Assembly (NCBI GenBank): GCA_963970005.1
Contig: CAXAMN010026395.1
Span: 558,582-622,581 of the forward strand
Direction of reading: 5' to 3'
From: Durusdinium trenchii
Lineage: Eukaryota > Sar > Dinophyceae > Suessiales > Symbiodiniaceae
DNA length: 64,000 nucleotides
In this document: positions 34,301 through 46,300 of the stretch, one piece after another
Layout: every line of letters starts with the position of its first letter
Numbering within the stretch: the stretch's first letter is position 1
The notes under the pieces: generated by a model
Seen by the model: only the letters and a program-made list of their open reading frames with translations
What the model was told of the DNA's origin: nothing
The model's database searches: none
Position numbers and translations under genes: made by a program

Positions 34301-37300
34301 AGCTGATAGATCAAAGATCGCCCCCAAAAGAACAGTTGTTCCGGTCCCATGTTCAAGGTGTAAGATGCTCTAAGTATGAGTCAGCTACAAAAAAAAGATG
34401 AGCCGCGAGCCGTAGAGCAAGGGTGCCATGTTTGTTTTGAATTTGGGTGCCATGATGGGAGCAGCTCCGGGTGCCAGTCCATGAAGCACTGCCGTTCCAC
34501 CCAGGTGGAACCGACCCATGGTGTTCGACCCAATGTTGCTAATATGGCTTAACTCAAGTGGTGCAAGAGTTGCTCAAGATGCACCTGGGACCTTTGTTTG
34601 CTCCAGATTGATCTGTAGCTAGATCTTGTTCCTACGTGTGGTTGCATTTTACCTTGTTGAGTTTAAGGGCTTGTTTGGAGAGAGTTTGTCCTTTCTCTTT
34701 GTTTATAGAATTATATATATACACAGAAGTCGTTTGTAGAGGAAAGTGGTCTTGGATCTTGAAAAAGTACAGGTTTTATATGTAATGCAAGCATCGGATT
34801 TAAAAACCTCCCCTAGTTAATCCGAGCCCACTAAGCCTCGACAAATTGCCCAAATTAAAAGTAGTATTGGTGGCTAATTTCCCCCTTCAATCATTTAGTT
34901 GCGCACCAGAACCGCCCCAGTTAATCCGAGCCGACACAACCAGGCAAATGTTTGCTATTTCTACTACTACTGCTGCTACTACTACTACTGCTGCTGCTAC
35001 TACCACCACCGCCACCACGACGACTACTACTACTACTACTACTACGACTACGACTACCACTACTCCCTGAGCAGAATATTCGGTGGATGTGGACCTCATG
35101 AATGTATACCTCAGACCTTCTAGACCTTCCACGTGGGCGGGTTATTAACCCGGTCTTCACATTATACATTCCGACTCACTAGCATGGAAATGGACAATGG
35201 CCTTTGGGTGGTTTCAACTTCCATGTCAGTACGTCGGAGCGCAGTACGTCGGGCCAAATGAGTCGTCGTGTATTTCTACTGCAGGTGTGGCGCACTTTCA
35301 GACGCTTTTCTCCTCAATCCGGTGAAGCCACTTTTTCGAATCATTGACCCTTTCACATCTTTCACTGGACTGAAGCCCTTTCAAGGGCCTTCCTTTCAGC
35401 CATTGTTGGGCTTTTCTCGAGAGGTGCCTCTCCTTCCAGATGGGTTCTTCCCCTTTAGATTTTGAGACTAAAACCATTGCAACCTCTCCGAGTCTTGATG
35501 CTGACTTTATAGCTGCGTCCGCCAGTCGCATCCTAAGGAAAAGAGCGGTCAATATGTGGCAGATCGAGGGGATCCTACTGATCTTTCATGCAAGGCTTGT
35601 TTGCGTGGTGCTGATTCACTCCTGTTGTATATTACTGAATGTTCACTCCTGTTGTACTATAATATGTCATGGTTTGTTGGTCAGATTGTTGATGCTTTGT
35701 GTTCATAATCCTTCATCTTTGCTCGAAACTCTACCAAACACAGGAATCCCAACGCCTCAACCCCTGCGCTCTTTGTTGTCGTTGTGCCTCAACGCCTCAA
35801 GGCTTGCTTGTCTGGCACCTACTCCCATAAGCTCGTCGACCTCCAAGGCGATCGCCTCCTCGGTCTCGTCGCGACGTCGGCCGTGCGTGCTTTTGATGTA
35901 TCGCTTTATTGGCGATCATCGGTGGGCGGTGACTACAAGGGAAAGGGAATATTGTAATACTGTATTTGATATTGACCCTGTTGAAAAACCATAGAAGCTC
36001 TGAAGTCTAATAGTAATACACCATGGAGTGTTTGGGGAAAATATCAATTTTGAGCATGTGAGAAAGCCAAGCACGGCTGGAGAATTGAAGCTGGTCAAAG
36101 CAGTGGGCGCTGTGGCTGTGTTTTATCCACCAAGCCACATTTTGCCATCTCTAAAAGAAGAAACTACCTGGGGTGGACCCCGTTCGTAAAGGTACCTGTT
36201 TTTATAGGGTCATGTCCCATTTTCTGCCGTCCATGCGGTTGGTTTGCGGGGTCCCCCGCTTGACAGACGCCGCGGGAGTTTGGCACCCAACTTTCCAAAT
36301 CTTGGAGCTGAAGCGAGCATGGGGTCCCAAAACGCTTCAACCATCTGTGTTTTGTTTCACGGTTTCTGGCGATATGTTACTTTACTCTGGATGGGCTTTG
36401 TTTCTAAGGGTGTGTGTGTGTGTTTTCATGGTTTGTACAGTAATGTTTTATTCCCCAAACAGTTTACTGTTGGGGTTCTCTTCTTGTCCTCCTCTTGTCC
36501 TCATCCTGTCCTTCTCTCGTCCTCCTCTTTTTCTCCTTTTGTCCTCCTCTTGTCCTCCTTTTGTCCTCCTTTGCTCCTCCTCGTGTCCTCCTCTCCTCCT
36601 CTTGTCCTTTTGTCCTTCTCTTGTCCTCCTCTTGTCCTTCTCTTGCCCTCCTCTAGTCCTTCTCTTGTCCTGCTCTTGCCCTTCTCTTGTCGTCTTTGTG
36701 TCCTTCTCTTGTCCTCCATTTGTCCTCCTCGCCCTCGTCTTGTCCTCTTGTCCTTCTCTTGCCCTCCTCTTGTCCTTCTCTTGCCCTTCTCTTGTCGTCT
36801 TTTTGTTTGTCCTCCTCTCGTCTTCCATTTGTCCTCCTCTTGTCCTCGTCTTGTCCTCTTGTCCTCCTCTTGTCCTCCTCTTGTCCTCTTCTTCTCCTCT
36901 TCTTCTCTCTTGCCCTCCAGTTGTCCTCCTGCTGCTGCTGTGCTTTGGCGAACCCTCTGTCCTTCTCTGGTCCTCCTGGTGTCCTTCCCCTGCTTCTAGT
37001 GGCCACGTTTGCGAACCCTGTGTGTCCTCCTGATGTCCTTTGTCCAGGTTTGCCAGCCCTGCTTTGTCCACGTTGTCTGCCCTTTTATCGCCTTGTCCGG
37101 GCCTTATGCAACAGTAACACAGCGTTTGAAATGTGATTTCAACCTCGGATTTTCTCATGACATATATCCGATATCCTATCGTTTTTGTGCATCAGGAACT
37201 AGTACTTTTCAAACATGTGTTTAGGTGCAGTTCCCAACCAGCTGGAGGCTATATGTTAATCATAAATGTTTTGTTTATGTTACTGTTTTTTTGTTTTGCC

Positions 37301-40300
37301 CGGTTTTGGCTACTTGTTTCCTTTCGTTGCTTTTGTGCTTGTTGTGTTTACCTTTACCCCTATTTTGGGTTTGTTTTTGTTGCTTCTGTGCTTTTGGTGC
37401 GATCCTTTGCTTTTGTTTTCTTTGCTTTCCTGTTCTTGTTGCTTTTACTATTTGTTCTATTTGGTTCACTCTGGGGGTAGGCCCTGCACCCTCCCCCCCA
37501 ACCTCTGTCCAGCGCCACAGAATCTGCACTATTTCCCCTAACGAAAACGTTACTCCTATATACTTATACGAAATCTGCGCTACGCCTTCTCAAGCTGACT
37601 CATCATCGCTTCCTTTGCTGCATCCAGGCTGGCATCCAAAGCAAACGTGTCCGGCGGGGTTGCTTAAGGATGCCGTGCCTGCCATGAAGACAGGAACAAC
37701 TACAGATCTTCAAGTGTACTCTTTATTTCTGCACTCAGGATCGAATTTAGTAAGGAAAGACTACAACGTACCAGACCTTTGTAGCAGACCTTTGGCAGGC
37801 CTAAGGGTAAAGCTTTACAACATCTAAGCGCAGGAAGGAACCATTCCAAGGTACAGTTTTTTGTGAGCCACTGAGCCACCCGCCGAGGAAGGAGCCACTC
37901 CAAGGTAGCATACCTGTTGTGGGCCAGGAAGGAGAGTCATTGCGAGGGAAAATTAGAGGAAGAAGAAACCATTCCAACGTAGCATAGGTTTTGTGAGCCG
38001 ACCGAGGGTGAAGTTTAGGAGCAAGGAGCCATCCCAACGTAGCTTACCTTCTGTGAGCCAGTTGAAGGTTAAACTTAAAGGCGGCACCAGCTGCTGACAT
38101 CAGCTGCGGATGTAAAGTGTGTATGTCCATAGGATTGTAAACAAGACATCCAAACTGCTGCAAATAGCAGCGAGCTGTGAGGCCCCAGGATTCGTGTAAA
38201 AAGACAGAGTCAAACAATCCCAAATTAGGACCGCAACCCTTTTACTTTCCAAACTTGTCCAGGTCAATTATTTTGGTGATTTGTTTGTTTTGTAATGTTT
38301 CCCTCAGTTCCTGGAACAAGTCCAACAAAAACACCGTTTGATTGATTCCACAGTTTCAATGGTTGCTGGGTGGAGAAAGCGCAGCCGCGACACCTTGAGA
38401 GGCTTGACATTTAACTGTTTACCTTGTCCCACCGGCAGCGCGCAACCTTCCGGTGCATCTCTGAACTGTGAGCAGTGCCAACGTGGCGAGTATCAAGATG
38501 AGCCTGGAAGTAAGGCCTGCAACCTGGCTTTGCTCATTCTGCGCTTGTTTTGGGGAGATATTCGAAAAGCAACATGACTTATTGATTGGTTGGATAAACA
38601 AATATAATTGAAACACTTCCTTTCAGGCATAGTGAACGACGGAAATGTGCAATCTAAGGTCTAAGGTATTTTTGTTTGTGTTCTTTTTCCTCGGTGCCCT
38701 TTCTCAAATCCAAGGCAAGCGCTGTGGCATCGGTACCTCGTCGGAATTCGGAGAAACTGCGTTGTGGCAGTTGTGGCACTTCAGGTCACGAATCTTCAGG
38801 TCATCAGGTTTATTCTGTATGTTTTTGTTGTTTTGCACTCAAGCAACCTTTCGAAGGTCGGCAAAAAGCAACACAAAAGCACCCATGATTGGATCCATTG
38901 GCAGCCTCTTGTCGGTTGGGTGATGTGTTCGGTTTGGTAGCCTGAGACGATCTAACGAATGGATCCTATATAGGACCATCGAACGCCATAAATTGGGATT
39001 ATGGAATTTCTTAAGGTCAATTTAATATATATAGGTATAAATATAGTACCCCACTGAAGACAAATATGGATGGTGCAGCTAGAGGCAAACAGTCAGATTG
39101 GTGCCCTAACCACATACAGTGTCCATACAGGGTCTTCAGTGTTTGAGGAAGTAAATATTCCGTTCGGACCTGAAGACGTGAGGTGAATACCAAGATGAAG
39201 AGGGTCAGACTGGCTGCAAGCCATGCCCGCCGGGCACCACGACCCTTGGTTTCGGATCGAAATCAGCTCAAGCTTCTCGTCTGCATGGCGTCGTGCAGTT
39301 CAGCGTCTTGCGAAGCAATTCTTAGCGTCGCAGCAGCGTCGTGAGTCTTTGCATTTCCCACGTGCAGGGACTGTGATGGAATGTGCTTTCTATGAGGGTC
39401 ATTTGCAGCCTCCGAGATCGAAGTTACCTTAGGTTCACAGCCAAAGCCTCCCAATATCGATCGCTCATGTCGCACCCGAAAACACTGGAAATGGGGATGG
39501 AAAAGCTTTGAAATGTTCACAAACAGTTTGCCCACAGCATTGTGCACGTGGTGGCTCAGGAATGTGGCTGCGACGTGGGAAGCATCAACAGCATGGAGGA
39601 AGAGGAAGCTGTGATGTGTGTACCGTGTATGGAAGGCTTGCATTGTCCTTTCGGCTTCTTGGCTTTGAATGATCAGGTGTAAGTGTTGTTATCCACAGTA
39701 AGTGTTGTTATCCACAGCACAGTCATCCCCTTCGCGATTCTTTCAGTTACCTTAACTCACCCCGGGTGAGTTCGGTCACTTAGACAGCGGAGCTGACCGA
39801 CCTGACCCGACCGTCTCGACGGAGGTCTACGGTCTGGTATACGGAACCGGGGGGGGTCACCGTATCTAGGGGGTGTAGACCATGAACTTGCTGGTTGGGT
39901 TCCAAGAATTCATGTTAATGTTAGTTAAATGGTCTATTTAAGAGTTATCACTTTAAATAGTTATCACATGTTATCACTCTTTTGATTTTGAGATGTCGGA
40001 CACCTAACCATCATCTCCACTGAGCCCTGGGAGATACGATGAGGCTGGTGGGCGGCTGGCTGACCAGTCCTCCTTTTTGCCAAGATCCTGAGCGATCTGG
40101 CAATGCGATAGACCCAAGTTCTATCTTTCTCAGCAAGTCCGAAGGACAGGTTAAACTGGCGCGTTACTACGGAACTGGTTCAACTGATGTGTTGACCCGA
40201 ACAAACAAGTTCTATTTGGGTCCAACCTTGGACTTGGGGTCCTTTGCTCCCAAATCTGAGGCTCCAATCTCCCAGATCTGAGGAGAGGCCACTCAACGCT

Positions 40301-43300
40301 GGGAGAGGCGAGGCCACTCCACGCGTGTCGTTTCGCGGTGGACTTCCGGTTGCGCGGTGGACTTCGAGTTTCTCGGGTTCACCAGCACCGGTGAAACCAC
40401 AAACTCAGCACCGGTCGTTCCTGAAAAGTGGGGCCTCCTTTTTGGGGGGTCGTACAAAAGGATTCCAATTGTTTGATCGTGTTGTCCGGGCCTCCTAGCC
40501 GGAAGCGAGTTCTAGCCAGCACATGGGCATTTGATGGACAAATCAGACGGATTTGAGATTTCTGGGGGTTTAAAAGGTTGGGTACCGTATGGTACCGTTT
40601 ACTATTTGAATTATATCGAGTGTCACAAGTACCCTAGATCAGGACCTTGTATATACTGCTCAGATGTTGGCTACCTATCATTTTAGCCAAGCCATGCAAT
40701 CCATTTTAGCAACAATCCAAACAACAACGCACCCTCCTGTCCACAAAGGCTGTGACATCGACCCACCATGAAGCAATGACAAGCATTTTGGCCAAACAAC
40801 AGCTACCACAACAAAGAACCGCCACCACCACAACAACAACACACACCTTTGCCAGAATAGGCTGAAATCCACTCACCTAGGGCTTTGGTAATGTTTTGCT
40901 TTGTGAGGTCCTGGGGCCTGGGGCCATTCATTTTGTCCAAGCACCTTGCCACATCTTGCCACCACACAATCCAATCACACACCTGTAAAACACCGCTCGC
41001 TATCCGTGACATAAGCCGCTAGTGCAGTGAAACCTAGCCAAGAACTCAGATGAGGGATTCTGAGCTACCCAGCACCCACCACTTCAGCATCCTGACCGGT
41101 TGGGCAATCAGCAAAGCACACTATGCTATAATGACCACCCAAGGCCCACCCACAGACATCGCTAAGCGATGCTACGACTGCCCCAAAGTGGGCACCTGGA
41201 CGCACACTTGCTGGCACTGCCCAGGAAACCCACCACCCATCCCAACTACAGCCGACCGACTACAGGCCAGACTCGGTCCACGGGTTGGTATGCATCAGCA
41301 GAATCCCCCACACCATGACTACAACGAGACCGTCTTTGCACATATGGTGGCAACGCGTACCTACCTCCTGACCAAGAGGTATGATACACCCGAAGAGCCG
41401 CTACGACACAGCCGCAACGGCATACCATACACGGCCTGCCCCCTGAACTTGTTCAGCGGCGGGCGGCCGTGGCAAAAAACACACATCCGTACATGTGGCT
41501 GTTGTTGGGTACCTCTAATTTGAGCTCTTTGCCTTTGGAATATGGCTAATGTGTTTAGCCAACAACATGTTGGGTCCATGGTTGTTTAGCCATGGGTCCC
41601 TGTTTGCAACACGTGGGGTTGGGTCGGTCCAAAAGTTCATGGCTAAAAAGCTCCAGGTAGTTCATCGTACCTTGGGTCCCCCCCCTTGTTAATCCAAAGT
41701 TCGAGGGACCCAACCCCAGTGTAGAGAGCACAGGACTTTTTTGTGAACCAGTTAATTATACCAGGGCCTTCAAGGGGTGGTTAATGGACACCCCGAATCA
41801 CAGCTGTTTGGGGCTATAAATAGACACCCCGACAGGAGGGTCCTGGTAGTTGATATCCTTTGTTTCCTGCTTTTGTGTTTAATGCTTGCGAAACAGGTTT
41901 GGCCACAGGACCGGGACACACAGAATTTTTGTTTTTGTTTTTGATTCACAAGATCCACAAGTAGTTTGCGCTACAATTCAGGACTGTCCAATGCTGGAAA
42001 GTAAATAGTCTCAATGCTCGTTTTATCATTGTTTTGGAGCATGCTGGGCTCCCGTGTCGTGGGGGTCATCGCCTGTTCGCTCCCGGAAAGAACATAGGTC
42101 CTACGTGTCCGACGTGCCAAGAGAGGTACCTGGCCCGAGAAAAGTTTACGATCGTACCATTCTTGTCAAAAGTATCTCAAAACAAAAGTACTTTGGGGTG
42201 TCCAGGTTCTTACATTCTGACATATACCTGAAATCGGCCTGTGAAAGTACCTCGGAAAATGGATACAGGCGTGCCTGCTTTACTATTCATGTCCAATTTT
42301 GGGGGGTATGAACTGGAGGGTCCAGGTAGGTAGGTAGTTGGATCCAAAGGGTGTTGGTTTCCGTTCGATGTGCTAGGGAGGAATCGATGAAGAAAGAAAG
42401 AATGGCAACACACCGCACAACTTCAGTTGCGATATGTTGGAGAGTTCCATTGAATCAAAGCTCATGTTTCAGTGTCAGGGAAAGCTAGCCTGATGTTGAA
42501 CCCCCAGCAGCGATGTTCAGCAGTGCGAAACAGCTGCATGCGAGGCATCGACGTGCCGGATTCGACGTGAGCTTCCGCTCCGGACGTGGTTCCTCCAAGC
42601 ATATGCAATGGTGAATTCCAAGCTTATAGCTGTTTGGTGCTGTTTGTACCCTTTCTTTGGGTGGCTATGCGATACCCGCTTTTATATTATATTGTTTCTG
42701 CGTTCGGGCTTTGGTGGTGAAGGACAGGCTTTTCGCTGTTTTCCGTATGTGATGTGAAATGATGTGACTGGGGGAGGCGTATGTGCCGCAGCTCAAGAAG
42801 GGCTTCTTTGCCACTCTGGAGCATCCCATCAACGTCTTCAAGTGTGGCACAGAGAGCCATTGTCCCGGAGGACAGCCCAACTCCTGCGCTGAGGGCCGCC
42901 AGGTCAGGGGCCCAGGTCCAGGTCAAACCAAACGATGGGGCGATGGACCTGCACCGAACTTAGAGGTCCCTAGCGCCACGAACGACTGGATCTAAAGGAC
43001 AACCCAAGTTACGGCTGGTGGAAGGCAGGAAACTTTGCAGTTGTAGCAACACAGGGTGACAATTATGGAGACTGAAGCTTCAGGATGGTGTTCTTCTCGT
43101 GCTGTTCAATGAACATTCTGCAAATCCGCTTTTGGGAGAAGTACTGCAAAGATATGCAAAGAAATCCACGGCAGTGACATGTTAGACCGCATTTGCACGG
43201 CTGCCACACAGCTGCCACACAGCCGGACCGCGGCCTTGACACCACGGATTTGACATCGAGCAGGCACAAAGCACTGTTCACACGATGCAGTTGACATAGC

Positions 43301-46300
43301 GCCGAGCAATGCTCAGGCAGCGCAGGGTTTACATATATAAGCCCCTGAATTCTTGCACCACACTACATGCTGTAGCAACACCACCTCGCGACCCCGGCCA
43401 CTCTTATGCGTAGCGTGCATGTGACATACGACCGCATTTGCACAGCACAGTTTTGGCACCAGGCAGTTCTTACAAACCACAGTTGTTGCATAGCCCTGTT
43501 GCGTTTAGATACTGCAGCTTTCATATATATATATATATATTCCTGGTGACACTCTACCTTTCGTGTTTCCCTGTCTCAAATTCTGCAACAGTTTTTGGGA
43601 GAAGTACTCAAAGACCTCAGAGCTTCACCCAACTCGCTTCGATCAGCAGAGCAGGCACCGGATTCAGAGTACCAAGAGATTTGATTAGAATGTGAATGTT
43701 CTCTATTAGGATGATTTAGGACGTGGCATGCCGGATATCACCTCTTTGACACTTTGAGGTGCTTAAACATTATTTTGACTCAAGTTACTATGGGATCCGA
43801 TTCAGAGTCCGGAAGAGAACCTCCCCTGGCAGAATTCTTTCCCAGGTGACGCCCTGTTCCGAATGCCCTCGCGGTACGTCATGGGTTGATGAGACATGTG
43901 CTCAATGCGCGGCCGTGACCATGGTCTTATGGGTGTCTCGACGCATTGGTGGCACATGGGACGACTGAACAGAGTCGATTCCATCTTCGCATCACTCCAT
44001 CGATCAGACGCTGACTGTCAGATGGCCTCATTCTTTCTCCAACTTGAGTTGAACTGAATGTCACATGGCTACTTCCAAAGCCACAGATGTCACATCAGAC
44101 TCAGACCATAAACAGGACGATTTCCGCCGATCTAGTTGGTTTACCCCTCTCATGATTACCAATTTGGTCACCAGTGCGTCCAAAGAGTATACTGTAAGTT
44201 CTAAGTTACAAGACATGTCAGACGGACTCAAAGAAAAGGACACCACTGCTTTCACGCTTGTGATTGCTCGAGTGCCTGTTTTACAGGTGTTGGTGGTCAT
44301 CCTCTTCTTTGTCGGTCTGACGATGGCATACTATCTCATGAACCCGGAGATCAGGTGGCTCCCCGTCCGGGCTCCCCGTCCGGGCTCCCCGTCCGTGCGT
44401 TGTGGACGTGTTTGGTGGCCACGAAGGTCCAGAAGACTTGAAGCCCTATATCCCAAACACGACCCATGGGACTGCCAGTCCGGACTGCCGATCAGGCCAG
44501 GGGTGGTTTTGGGGGTCAATGTAATCATATATGGCAGTCCCATGGGTCGTGTCTGGGTATAAGGCTCCAAGATGTTCCAAGTACCTCCGAAGGTATTGGC
44601 ACACTCCAAGCCCACCCCAGGGTTACCACGCCTGCCTTACGTGGTGGCGTTGGGCACGGGGTATTGGATCGAAAATTGCTACTTCACAAGCAGCTTACAG
44701 TACCTGGATCCTTCCCAGTTGAGTTCATACTTCCAGAGAATGGTCAAACTGGAGGCTAAAGGAGCGGGAGCACTTGAAAACCTAAAGCTGATCATTACGA
44801 GGTATAGGAGGTAGCTGGAGGCTGTACTATTACTTTTCCTATTTAATATAATAGATGGTACTAGTTGTTGAGCCTTCAAAAAGAGCTACTGTAATATATA
44901 ATTCCCCACCTGTCAGGTGAGGGTTGTTGGATTTTATGTCAGCTGCCGTGCTTCTCCTCTCCTCTCCTCTCCTCTCCTCTCCTCTCCTCTCCTCTCCTCT
45001 CCTCTCCTCTCCTCTCCTCTCCTCTCCTCTCCTCCCCCTCCTTCTCCTCCTCATCCTCCTCAACCGCGAGTGTCGGATGGCAGTGTTCTCTGCCGGACCT
45101 CAACCGCCAGCTCCGGACGGCAGTGTTCCGCGCCGGACCTCAACCGCCAGCCCGGATGGCAGTGTCCCCCGCCGGACCTCAACCGCGAGTCAGAAAGAAT
45201 GTCAGAAGATATGCCAGATAGATTGTCAAATTCAACGCCAGAAGAGATGCCAGAACAATGTCTGAGCACTTGCCAGAAAGAATGTCAGAAGATATGCCAG
45301 AAAGAATGTCAGCAGATATGCAAACTAGAATGCCAAGTTGAATATGAGAAGAGATGCCAGAAAGAATGTCAGAAGACTTGCCAGAAAGAATGTCAGAAGA
45401 AATGCAAGGAAGCATGTCAGAAGAGATGCCAGAAATAATTTCAGAAGATATGCCAGAAAGAGTGTTTGACGATATGCCAGAAAGAATGTTAGACGATATG
45501 CCGGAAATAGTGTCAGAAAGAATGTCAGATGCAAGAATGTCAGAAGATATGCCAGAAACAATCAGAAGATATGTCAGTGGGTCAGAAAAATGTCAGAAAG
45601 GGTGTCAGAGGATATGCCGGAAAAAATGCCGAATAGTCTTTTAATACATGCCAGAAATCTTGTCAGATTTACATGTCATGGTGGGGGTCACTCGAAGTAA
45701 AGTAAATATGTTTTGTTGTTCCTTTTCATTCATGTCCCACCTGGAAACATGGTTCGACTACATCCCTAGCTCCGGTCGTCAAATCAAAACAATCAGCGCC
45801 CAGTTGGATAACTCACAAAACCCAGGCAGTCCCCTGTCCCCGTCAGTTCTATTCAACAGCCGCAAACGTATCATTTTTGCGCCACCCACTTTCAGGATGG
45901 TCCTGGACCTTTTGTAGGTGGACTTGAAACGAACTCATCAACGTCGCCGATCTGTTGATTGTTGCCAGGTCCATAGCGACACCCAGGGAAGCGATGGGCA
46001 TGTCTTTGAGTTTGACCGTGGCGTTTTTGCAGTGCGTCGCCATTATGGGTTTGATGACAGTGAAGTGGCCCAACTCCTTCCAAGCAGTGTCGCTGACACT
46101 TGGAACTGGTCTTGGAGTTGTGGACGAATGTGCAGAAGAGGTTCGGGGTCGTATTTTTGCTGGTTCAACTCTTCAGAACATACACTCCCCAAAACTAACA
46201 AGGACCCTGAGAACGGCACCCGTTTTCCGCTACAAACCAGTGGTTTTCCCCGGTCGCCGGACACATGCAGCAATCATGTGTATCATGGATTGTATGGTGT

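Larger units (their letters stand above)
34282..38401. other. Interval between exons 10 and 11 (one or more exons not found)
   Basis: Phase 0 at 34281 and phase 1 at 38402 do not join, so an exon is unplaced. The interval holds a trinucleotide array (34965-35066), the CTTGTCC array (36473-37060), a T-rich tract (37270-37470) and diverged satellite (37827-38085). Confidence 0.5.

Noticed and set aside
36173..37158. Long overlapping frames on both strands (286 and 236 codons)
   Set aside because: Produced by the stop-free CTTGTCC array; peptides are pure repeats.
44065..44286. Frame starting MATSKATD before exon 16
   Set aside because: Tempting as an exon, but exon 15 and exon 16 already join in phase and make one membrane helix without it.
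44917..45644. KECQ and PERMSED repeat peptides
   Set aside because: 24 bp periodicity keeps all frames open; no start or splice support.
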